Of a DNA stretch of 64,000 bases, positions 42,530-52,235 are shown piece after piece; position 1 is the first letter of the stretch; each line of letters begins with the position of its first letter. Position numbers and translations under genes: made by a program. Origin of the DNA: Ryuthela nishihirai (taxonomy: Eukaryota; Arthropoda; Arachnida; Araneae; Heptathelidae); contig JAWZYU010000013.1 of assembly GCA_038380435.1 (NCBI GenBank), positions 64,994,446 to 65,058,445 of the forward strand. The letters are read 5' to 3'. The notes beneath the pieces were generated by a model. That model made no database searches. It was not told where the DNA came from and worked only from the letters and a program-made list of their open reading frames with translations.

Positions 42530-43590
42530 TTATTCTTCTTGTGTCGTATTGTTCAGTGCTCTTTGAAGAAGCTACCATGTGTGGACGAAGCAGGTGTGCA
42601 ACGTTTGTTCAGTTAGCGGAGTTTGAGCGAGGTCGTATAGTGTGTCTTTTGGAAGCAAGTTCGTCTTTTCATCAAATTGCGCACCGCTTTGGACGAGAGG
42701 TATCGACAGTGGTACGATGGTGGCGTCATTGGTCAAAAGAGCATTCGCACACTCGCATATGTGGTTACGAGCAACACAGAGTTATGTATGCATGAGAGGA
42801 TCGCCGTATCAGGAGGGTGTCCGTGGCAGAGCAGACAGCTATGGCATCACAAATTCGATCATCTGTCGTACAAAGGGTGTCTTACAAGAACGATACGCAA
42901 TCGTCTTTTGGAAGCAGGAGTACGGGCATACATGCTGCTGGCATGGTTACCACTGTCGAGCACGTTTGCAGTGGTGTCAAGAACGAGTTCATTGGAGGGA
43001 AGAATGGAAGTCTGTGGTCTTCACTGATGAAAACTGATTCTGCTTAGGAGAGTCTGATGGTCGTTTACGCGTTCGAAGGCGACAAGGTGAGCAGCTTCTT
43101 CCATCGTGAATCCGCCAGTGACACACAGGGCCCACGCCGGGCATCATCGTGTGGGGAGCAATTAGCTATTACTCTCGTACGTGTCTATACAGGGTACACT
43201 GAATATCAATATGTATGTCAGCGACATCGCACAGACTGTCATCCTGCCATATTGGAGTGTAATCCCATATGCGATATTCTAGCAAGATATCGCCCGCAAA
43301 ATAACACCCAGGCAACTCAAGATGCTCTTCAGGCAGTGCCCCAACTCCCTTGGCCAGCAAGCTCTCCGGACTTGTCTCCAATCGAGCATGTCTGAGACTG
43401 GATCGGACAAAGACTCTTTCACGGACCGCGGCAAGCCACGACCATCGCTGAATTGCGGGTCCAAGTTGAAAGCACATGGAATGGTATCCCACAGAATGAT
43501 GTCCAGCATTTGCACGGCCGATTGCATTCCAGATTGGAAGCTTGTATTGCTGTTCGAGGAGTTTCAACACCTTATTAATCGGATATAAAT
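42530..43590 (+). pseudogene. Tc1-type transposase, broken
   Basis: Starts at ATG 42578 (MCGRSRCATFVQLAEFERGR). An HTH region follows (IVCLLEASSSFHQIAHRFGR..., VVRWWRHWSKE). The catalytic part has EWKSVVFTDEN (first Asp, ~43010-43030), a GPTPGIIVWGA-like block, and SSPDLSPIEHV (~43365-43395, last Glu). It ends near GVSTPY at ~43570. There are several frameshifts, a stop at the Gln before the second Asp and another where a Trp is expected after EHV. It is a cut-and-paste transposase and is inactive here. The family is common in arthropods. Confidence 0.82.
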
Positions 43591-44280
43591 TAAATCACTT
43601 ATATAAAACTCCTTTAATTTATATTATAATTAAAGGTTAATTAATATTAAATATATATTAATCTTATTAATCGTTAGATCTTATTTAATCCCTCCAATGA
43701 ACACACCTTATTAAAACGTGCCTTCTGTAAAATGTAACACTGATTAAGAGGTAAAATAAACATTAAATCACTTCACACGTGTGATCACTGTGCTTTCTCA
43801 ACAAGTTGCTTCTACTAAATAAATCTCATAGATTACGCTTCAATTTTAATGGTGTTTCTTTTTTCATTTTCCGCCAGTGTATTATGAATGGCGAATTTTG
43901 GGCTATCTTTAAGACACTTGAATGAGAATTCAATTTTCATTCATAAAAAATTCTGATTCTTTCAGAAAGCAGGTCTTCATTTCAAGCTCTTATAGCTGAT
44001 CCACTTTCTACCTCTAACTCTTCATTAATTTTAGAAATATTTTGGCAATGCAATAAGCATATTGAAGAAAATAAAAACTAAACTGTGTTCCAGTGGATTC
44101 TAGCCTTAGAGGAATCCGTGGAAGCGAAGAGGCAGATAAAACTGCTTGAGGGAACTTACAGAAAACCACAAGCATATATAATATCATAGCATAGAAAGAT
44201 ATAATATAAGAATAATTTATTTTGAATAGATTAAACATTTTCAAAATAATCGTAAAAATGTTGGCATATTCTACCGTAAA
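43591..44280. other. Unassigned, very AT-rich
   Basis: A near-palindrome cctttaatttatattataattaaagg lies at ~43610-43636. No gene was recognised. Confidence 0.4.
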
Positions 44281-44752
44281 ATTTTTTATTACCCCCCAAC
44301 TTCTAACATCTCATCCGAGGAGAAGAAAGAAACAGCTCTTTTCAGTATTAACCTCTATCAAAAGCTCTTCAAAAATAACAAAAAAAAAACTTCCACTTTG
44401 TGCCATCTGTAAAACTCCAGAAAATATTTCCCATGTATTTCTCCATTGTCCTCTCTATCAGTTTCAACGGCAAATTCTGAAGGAAAAGATGATGAATATT
44501 ATTGATAAAGAATTATTAATGAAACATCTACTCTGCAGAAGTTACAGTAAAAGCACTAGAGTCCAAGACTCAGACCCTGATTCTCAGATTCTTGGAGGAA
44601 AGTTCTTTAATAAACAGAATCTGAATTCACCCTTTGCTGAGGATTTCGCTCTTAAAAAAAAGGACGAATTTAATCTACAATGTGTAATAATGACTGTTGA
44701 AAAGAAAAAAAGTTTTATACAAACTTTCTCTAGTAGCAAGCATCACAAGTGA
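44281..44752 (+). pseudogene. Retrotransposon C-terminal zinc-knuckle relic
   Basis: The open frame has PLCAICKTPENISHVFLHC, then PLYQFQRQILKEKM. This is the CxxC...H...C pattern found after RNase H in many non-LTR elements. The rest (SYSKSTRVQDSDPDSQIL...) is not recognised. With the RNase H relic at 42096-42310 it could be one element split by the Tc1 insertion. Confidence 0.45.
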
Positions 44753-45067
44753 TAACCTCACGGTTATTTTTGGTGGTAGAAGAGAAGAAAAAACTGTTAC
44801 TCTATTACTTTTTATACTTTGTTATATCTATTGATTTTTGTTTCTGAAGTCCATTTTGGTGCAGAAAGTAAAGGTAATTGGGATCCAAGAGTATTGGACC
44901 ATAGAAAGATTTACTCTTCACAAGTGGAACTTTTAAAAATTAAAACAAAAAAAAATAATTTATATTTTCCTACATTGTGATTTACACCTCCTATTCTTTG
45001 TTTGGGATAGCAGGAAGCCCAAAGTTGAAGGATTTCTAGCCTTCCCACCATATTTTATTCATCTATT
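44753..45067. other. Unassigned
   Basis: No feature was recognised. Confidence 0.4.
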
Positions 45068-46430
45068 AGAAGCAGCCTCCATAGCCATGGGCTACGGAGG
45101 TCCAACCAAACCGCGCCATTTAGTTCTCCAAGCATATCTGCCCTAAGCTATATCTGATGCATATCTGCCCTAAGCTATATCTGATGAATCTCGCCACTGC
45201 ACACCAATTCTAACAAGGTCCTGTTTGACATTGTCTGCCCACCGCATCCTAGGTCTCCCCTTCTTTCTGAGGCTTTTAGGCACACTGTTCATAACTCTAT
45301 TCGCCAATCTATAATTATCCATACGGGCAACATGGATAAACCAGCGGAGTCTCTCTCTGTACACTATGCTGCTTAAAGGGGGTTGCCGACTCCTTTGCCT
45401 AACCTCATCATTAGTTACAAAGTTGAACCACCTAATGCCCAAGATACTGCGTAAGTATCTAGAATCAAAAGCATCTACTTTCCTGTTATCTTGTTTACAA
45501 AGCGTCCAAGTTTCACTGCCATAACTAGCCCTAGAGAGAACCAAACTATTATACAGTCTAATTTTAATCTTTAAGTGTATACGCCTAGTTCTCCACACTC
45601 TTCATAGAGTCCTAAAATTCCCAGAGGCAATCCCTATTCGTCTGTTAATCTCATGTCGCACATCACCAGTATCTTTTGCATAACTCCTAAGATAATTAAC
45701 TGAAGCACTTGCTAAAGGGCGCAACCATTCAGAGCGACTGAAGCACTAACCGCCAGAACACTTTTCATCACTTTATTTTCATCTCTGTTTATCACAAAAC
45801 CAACTCTATTACCAGTCCCATCAACAGTCCTAATGAATGAATTCATCTCATCAACAGCCCTAATGAAAGAATTCATCTCCTCAACATCATTAGCCAACAA
45901 GGCCAAATCATCTGCATTAACCTAAATCAGAACTTTTGAAATCTCTAGACCATTTAAGGCCAAAATCTTTCCCTTGAAGTGAATTTCGCATAACATAATC
46001 AACAACCAAGCTAAAGAGAAAAGGAGACAAATGCACTCTTGTCGAACACCAGAAGTAATGCTAAACCAATTGCTACAAGCCTTGTCAACTGTCACACACG
46101 ACTCAGTGTTATTATAGAGAGCTTTCATAATGTTAACTAACTTATCTGGTATGCCATATGATCTCACAATCAACCACAAATTATGGCAATCAACAGAATC
46201 GGAAGCCTTTTTGAAATCAACAAAGCTAGCAACTAAAGGTTTCTGAAACTCTAAATATTTCAAAAGAATCTGCCTGAGTGACAATATGCGATCAACATAA
46301 CCCCTACCACTTCTGAATCCACATCCCCCTACCACTTCTGAATAATTTCTAATAAATCCCCCTACCACTTCTGAATCCACATTGTTCACCATGCAATTGA
46401 CTGTCAACCAGATTCTTAAGTATAAATTCA
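45068..46430 (-). mobile_element. RTE-like LINE, 5'-truncated, minus strand
   Basis: The 3' end at 45068 (cctccatagccatgggctac) lacks a clear (GAT)n tail. The frame at 45170-45598 covers the C-terminal domain (RASYGSETWTLCKQDNRKVD, KKGRPRMRWADNV). The RT palm lies at 45922-46431 (VDFKKASDSVD, with F changed to S). The YADD motif near 45910 is damaged. It ends at ~46430 inside RT. Confidence 0.85.
46300..46388 (-). repeat. Local triplication inside the LINE copy
   Basis: cccctaccacttctgaat occurs three times (~46301, ~46325, ~46361). The related LINE copies have it once. Confidence 0.8.
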
Positions 46431-46579
46431 AATATTAACATACTTAGTGAAACACTTCGTATATTTTATTGTATTTAATAAAATATATTCGTCACTTTTG
46501 TTCCATATCTTAAAAATTGGAACGAAGCTTTTCGAAGAAGCGAGCAAGGCTACAACTCGAATAATTTTAACTAAAAGGT

Positions 46580-46850
46580 TGGGATTATACCTCTAGCTGA
46601 ACATTTTTTACCCACAAAACCGCTAAAAGGCGGATTAAATGGCAACGGTTTCGTGGACAGCTGTTAGAAGACACAGGGAAGTCTCCTGTCAACCAAATGT
46701 TATTGAACATGCATCGCCTGAGTACCGGTTTAAGCCACATCTGACGAATGCCGACATTTTTCAATCCATCGGTGTCTTCCTTATCATGAGCAGGGATTTA
46801 GACGAGAAAAATCTTAGTGCAGACACAGTGGAGACTTGAATCTGGGAACT
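46580..46850 (-). mobile_element. SINE1, old diverged copy
   Basis: Minus orientation. Body phrases such as ccatcggtgtcttccttatc, taaatggcaacg.. and gagacttgaatctgggaact are recognisable but much changed. It is cut at 46855 by the hAT-like MITE. Confidence 0.65.
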
Positions 46851-46855
46851 GTAAG

Positions 46856-47331
46856 CAGGGCCAGACTTATACATAAGCTAACTAAGCTACAGCTTAGGGC
46901 CTGATCATATGAGGGGCCTCAAAGAAATGTATTTAAAGTTTTACTACATTAAAAAAAACACACACACCCTCAAGCAGCTGCTTGCCACAGAGGTCTGACA
47001 GGAGCCTATCAGTTTATATGCCAAAGAAGAAGGTCTGAGAGGTTGGCAGGACCTCAGAAGAAAAACGAACATACATCCATGCCTTACCCGGGGCTCGAAC
47101 CCAGGTCCCACAGATCACGAGCCAAGCGTGCTAACCACTCGGCCACGGGACGGCATTGCCAATTTTTTTTAATATTTAATCCATTTTGCAAACTTTTGTT
47201 ACCAATGATAGAATAATGGTTCCATTGTTTCCCTCAATCAGAATAATTATAAATATATTTCGACTTTCGAATTTTTTGGGCCCCTTAAATTTGAATCACT
47301 TAGCGCCTCAGAAGGTCAAAGTCCGTCCCTG
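46856..47331. mobile_element. hAT-like MITE split by a SINE2
   Basis: The ends are cagggccagactta (46856) and, as complement, cagggacggacttt (ending 47331). They are followed by agcttagggcc-type subterminal sequence at one end and ggggcccaaaa at the other. It is non-coding. The flanking 8-mers do not match, so no target duplication is claimed. Confidence 0.6.
46966..47153 (-). mobile_element. SINE2, nearly full length
   Basis: Minus strand; the head at the right is gtcccgtggccgagtggtta (~47130-47150), with B box gggttcgagccccgggtaag. The tail side is a (CA)n-like run rather than TATTT. It sits inside the hAT-like MITE. Confidence 0.88.
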
Positions 47332-47335
47332 AGTT

Positions 47336-48226
47336 TGTTCTACTCCCATTCTTTGTAATGATGATAGATGCATTATGGCTCTTAATGTGGCCAGAATATC
47401 ATAGTCTTAAGTTATTTTGGCTAGTTCTAAATTTAAACTACATATATCTGCAGAATTGTATTGTTTTACCTCTGAGCACCACTTTTTTGCACACCATGGG
47501 CTAAATGGCCAGGTCACAAGTACCGCGAAGGCTCAGAGAAGGTTTGGGGACCTCCCGTCCGATGGTGGCCTCCCGTTAAAGCCATCCAGAGTGTTCTTTA
47601 ACGTGCACAGGGTATGGCTCTCCCGCACACGGGGTCACGGCTTAACGTCACATCCAACAGACGGCGGTCTTTCCAAGCCAATCGGTGTCCCCTACTGACC
47701 GTGAATTTTGTGGGGATAAATCTTAACGCTGACCCAGCTGGAACTCGAAGCTTGGAACTACAGATTACGAGCCTGGCGCGCTACCGACTGAGCTACCCCC
47801 GCCCCTATATCCGCAGGGGTTGATGAAATTGCTACTGAAGTGATTCTATATCCTGCAGATAAGCTTTAAGTTTTGCGGATCACCTGTAAATGATAAAATG
47901 TACTTGCATTTATTGCAAATTATCAAAGAATAATAATTTAAAAAATGCTTAGTGATGGGATCACAAGGTTTCTGTTATCACATGGCTGAAGGCAATTTTT
48001 AACATCTTTTATGACACAATCATCGTGCCTAAGGATTTTGCCAGAACTATTATTATCCCGATATTTAAAAAGGTGATCGCAATTTTTGTGATAATTATAG
48101 AGGTATCAGCCTACTTTCTGTTCCTGGTAAAGTACTTTGCATGATTGTGCTTAATAGAATTAAGAATCTTGCTGACTGAGAATTACGTGATGAGCAATGT
48201 GGATTCAGAAGTGGTAGGGGATGTAT
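47336..48226 (+). mobile_element. RTE-like LINE fragment, plus strand
   Basis: Matches the linker and RT start of the LINE (cccattctttgtaatgatga at ~47346; aaggattttgccagaac at ~48028; gtggattcagaagtggtagg at ~48200). It is interrupted by a SINE1, and by ~95 bp of unknown sequence at ~47872-47967. It ends at ~48226. Confidence 0.8.
47454..47805 (-). mobile_element. SINE1 inside a LINE fragment, with TSD
   Basis: Moderately diverged, with internal deletions. The flanks are tatatctgcag (47443-47453) and tatatccgcag (47806-47816), an 11-bp duplication with one mismatch. Confidence 0.88.
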
Positions 48227-48700
48227 TAAGATATGCATTATTATTTTCCTGGGAATTAAATTGCAAAATGTGATACATAATTTTTAAATTCTTTTATTAT
48301 CGAGAATGATCAGAAACTTGGGTACAGCAAATTTGTAAAAACAAATGCAGCAATTTTGGAATATTTTATTAAGTGTCAATTGAACAGTTCCCACAAATAC
48401 CACATTTCTATTCTGAGAAAATCACATTTATAATTGAGTTTGAAGTGCTGTTTGACATTGTGTTTTCGAATGTAAAAATAGCATATCCTTACATAGTTAT
48501 AATTCATCAGTAGATATTTTACTACGATTTTATGTGTACAGTGCATTGTACTGTATATATATATAATAATGAATACAATTTGTAAAATTCTTTTGTGATT
48601 CTTTATAACGATAAGAAATCAATGTCTTAATATTAATCGAGTTATATTAATCAAGATTTAAGTACAAATTTAAAATTGAAGAGTGCGCCCTGTTTGCCTT
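48227..48700. other. Unassigned AT-rich sequence
   Basis: A (TA)n run lies at ~48555-48567. No gene was recognised. Confidence 0.4.
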
Positions 48701-48707
48701 GCTCATA

Positions 48708-48822
48708 ACGTTCTGTATCAGAATTACACTTTCTGATACAGAAAGTGTAATTTCGAGTGTGATTCTGTATCAGAATCACTGATATATCAGAATCTTCTGT
48801 ATCAGAATCACTGATACTGATC
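48708..48822. repeat. Hairpin and repeated ctgtatcagaa phrases
   Basis: Perfect 14-bp arms aattacactttctg (48722-48735) and complement (48739-48752) with a 3-bp loop. ttctgtatcagaatcactga recurs to the right. Confidence 0.85.
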
Positions 48823-48829
48823 TCTCTTA

Positions 48830-49935
48830 ATCAGTGTTTTCTTGTTACTCAGATAAGAAAAGCAGTGACTTCAGTGAGTTTGAAAAAGGCCATATTGTAA
48901 TGGTCAGACTTCTGGATCAGAGCATTACCGAGATGGCAAGGCTTGAGGGGTACTCACGGACAGCCGTGGTTAGTACCTTCAAAAAGTGGTCCGAGGAGAG
49001 AAAACCCACGAACTGCCAGCAAGGTTTGGACCGACGGCTCATCGATGCTAGAGGTGAGTGAAGGCTATCCTGTATGGTACGAGCCAACAGAAGGGATACT
49101 GTGTCGCAACTCGCCCGTAATTTGAATGCTGGTGATGGGAGTAATGTGTCGCAACACACAATACATCGAACCCTGCTGAAAATTGGACTGCGTAGCCGCA
49201 GGCCTCTACGAGTGTCCATGCTAACCTCGGTTCACCATCGAAAGCGCCTACAATGGGAACGCGAGAATCAAAACTGGACCTTGAATGTTTGGAAGAAGAT
49301 CGTCTGGTCCGATGAATCTCCTTTCCTGTTGCAGCATATGGATGGCCCGGAAAGTGTGTGTCATTTACCTGGGGAAGTGTTGGCACCAGGATGCACCATA
49401 GGGCGAAAAGAAGCCGGTGGAGATAGTGTAATGGTTTGGGCAATGTTCTGCTGGGAAACCCTGGGTCCAGTCATTCGTGTGCAGCAAACTATGACGTCTA
49501 CCACTTATCCAAACATCATTGCAGACCAGGTACATCCTCTCGTGGCAACAGTATAATCCTTCTAGTAGTGCCGTCTTTCATCAGTATAATGCGCCATGCC
49601 ACACTGACCAGATTGTTCGAGAATGATTCGCGGAACATGAGGAAGACTTCCAGGTATTGCCCTAGCCTCCAAATTCCCCAGACATCAATCCAATCGAGCA
49701 TCTGTGGTTTGTGTTGGAACAGCATATGCGATCTGCGGCGGCTCAACCACGTAACTTAAAGAGTTAAAGAATCTGCTGGTAACGTATTGGTACCAGATAC
49801 CACAAGACACCTTTAGAAATCTTGTAGTGTCCATGCCTCGCCGTGTAAGAGCTGTTTTGGCTGCACTTGGAGGACTAACATATTATGCAGGTGGCCATAA
49901 CGTTTTGGCTCTTCGGTGTATTTGGTGTTTTTAAA
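48830..49935 (+). pseudogene. Tc1-type transposase, broken, second subfamily
   Basis: The N-terminal HTH lies in frame 48834-49061 (SEFEKGHIVMVRLLDQSITE, RTAVVSTFKKWSEE). The middle is at 49074-49556 (VSQHTIHRTLLKIGLRSRRP, IVWSDESPF with the first Asp, MVWAMFCWETLGPVI). The rest is in a shifted frame: the second catalytic Asp is replaced (QYNAPCH where QDNAPCH is usual), and the last Glu is kept in SPDINPIEHLW (~49680-49715). It ends ~49920. There is a stop after VATV and an in-frame stop before PPNSPD. The element is inactive and of a different subfamily from the copy at 42530. Confidence 0.85.
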
Positions 49936-50385
49936 TTTTCTTCACATTGTTTAAAAATATAAGTATGGTTAAGATTGTGAAAATTTTTTTAACGTTCACG
50001 TAGAATAAAAAGATATACTAAATTTTGCGGTAGTCACGTTATTTAGCTCTTGCACAAAATGGTACATTTAATTTTCCTTAAAAGTTAATTTCAAAGTTCT
50101 GTTTCTAATAATTTTGAGGAGAAAAGTGACCTTAAAAGTTACAGATTCAGTTACTTGCTAGAAATATTCATATCGTATCTTCCATAATAGGATTATAAAA
50201 CTGCAAATGGTTCTCAAAAATACGAAAAATTAAAATAAGATTTTTAAAAAATCTTTGTTCTGAAGAAAATTAAAGAAACAGCTCAAAAATGAGAAAAAAA
50301 TATTTGACGAAGTGCGAGCTAAGAACTAACTATGGTGACGTCATGGTTCGGTCCACTGGCCTTCCGTTATAGGAAGTGATGGCTG
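49936..50385. other. Unassigned; possible 3' flank of the Tc1 element
   Basis: AT-rich. A phrase at ~50345-50380 resembles the right arm of the foldback element at 12850. Terminal inverted repeats for the Tc1 were not found. Confidence 0.35.
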
Positions 50386-50556
50386 ACCAATTGGTCTCCT
50401 TCGTCAACCTTCTCCGAGCCTTCGTGGTCCTTATGACCTGCGCAATTTAGCCTGTTGTGCGTTAAAAATTTCCTCTCAGAGTTAAAACAACCCATCGAAC
50501 CAGGGAACTGTATATTACGAGCCTGGAGCACTACCGACTGAGCTACCCCGGCCACT
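50386..50556. mobile_element. SINE1 remnant with an internal inversion
   Basis: 50396-50497 is the 3' part of SINE1 in plus orientation (caaccttctccgagccttcg ... gttaaaacaaccca). 50498-50556 is the tRNA-like head in minus orientation (tcgaaccagggaactg ... actgagctacccc). The body between them is missing. Confidence 0.75.
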
Positions 50557-52235
50557 AAACTGAATCAATCCCACAATGATATTATGAACAACGAACAGAA
50601 AATAACGATTGCGATAGTATCTATAAAACTCAATATTTATTAAATTAATTAATACAAATATTTTATGCTTAAATTAATGACATTGACATTATTTACACAA
50701 ATATTAAATTCCTTAACCAGAATTCCTTCCAGCCTTCTTGCCCTAAAATTCTTACAGAAGCAATCGTCCTTTATATCATATAAAAGTCAAAAGTATAAAA
50801 CTCAAAGTCGTAGTGCTCAGTGCACCGGCACGATAGATCTGCAGATTCTGTCTCGGTATGTAGAGAGTTGAAGGATTCGTGATGTTCCGTGGATAGATGT
50901 GATTGCAGTTCACTAGAATAAAAGTCCCCTCTCATCTTCTTCAGCTCACCGATTGCGTTCGTGGATGTGTCCACGTGGAACAGAAAGGGTAATTTCGCAG
51001 CTTCTGCAACTGCAAAAACACATTATAATATTGATAAAAAAACTATATCTTAATCGAAAACTGTATTTTGCCCACCACTAGCCATTCCAGCGTAGAAGTA
51101 TAGAGGGGTCCCTTCAAGATATTGACCCTTCCAATGCTGGGGAGGGGGGGGGGGTGCTGTTTTCCGAGCCAACAGAATACTCGCTTCTGTGACCATATTC
51201 AACTTTTAAGGATTGATCAATGATGGGACGTTTTTATTATAAAACCAAGAAAAATTAATAAAGAAATAAAAAAATTATCAAAGTCGAATTAAAACAGTGG
51301 TAGCTACGAGACTTATTTGTAAGAAAAACAACTAGAGAGCATATTTCCAGCTCTAAGAGATGAGGAGAATAAATAAATCTAAAGAAACAAAAAATTATAT
51401 TTTTATTACAAATCCTACTAACAGAGCTACTTGTGCTTAACCATAAAAATCACTCGTAATTTGGCTATGCTCAAAATGATGTGCAAGAGCCCTGTTTTTG
51501 TTAATTATTCTATAACTTTTACTTATTTTCCCCTGGAGTAGCTGTTACCGTCTACTGAATTAGCCTAACTGGAGTGTAGCTGGTAGCCAAATTATTGCTC
51601 CAGAGAGCAAACGTTCTGTACTGAGTCAGTGATCAAATGTATCGGATCTAGAGGTCCAGGGACCTGACGTGGAAAAAAAAAAAAAATGAGTCCTGTGGTA
51701 TTGAAACGGCCTCTAATATTACGAAAGCAATTCCTTAACAATTGGGCGCCAAGGTGCCACTTAGTACACTTAAAAATAAATCTACTCGGCAAAAAATTCG
51801 ATATTACAATGACAGATGCTCATATCAGAAGGCATGCTAAAATAGAAACTCTTCTCTATCTTATTTATTGAAAGGAACAAAAAAATTATTACACGTTCAT
51901 TGAAGTGAAGGAAGGTCCAGTAAGATTTCGACTCCTGAAATGAGTTACAGAAATTCCCCAGAAGTATTTCTATTAAGATTATATCTACCAAATTACATTT
52001 TCCATACTACTCAAATTATCTGCTTAAGCACTGTTAGTTTTCATCCGGAATTACAGGTACAACGACCAAATCGGGGGAGAAAAATAAAAATTAATTTTTT
52101 TCATCGTTTGTTCATTTGGTTTTAGTTTACTTTAAAAAATTTATTTTATCACTACATTAAACCTCCAAACCTGCAATTCGAATTTTGTAAGAAATAACCT
52201 TAATAGTCATTGACTAACAGTTTATGTTATTTCAA
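50557..52235. other. Unassigned AT-rich sequence
   Basis: A G run lies at ~51144-51153 and an A run at ~51674-51686. Several short frames (for example 50665-50871 and 51686-51871) have no recognised domain. Confidence 0.4.
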
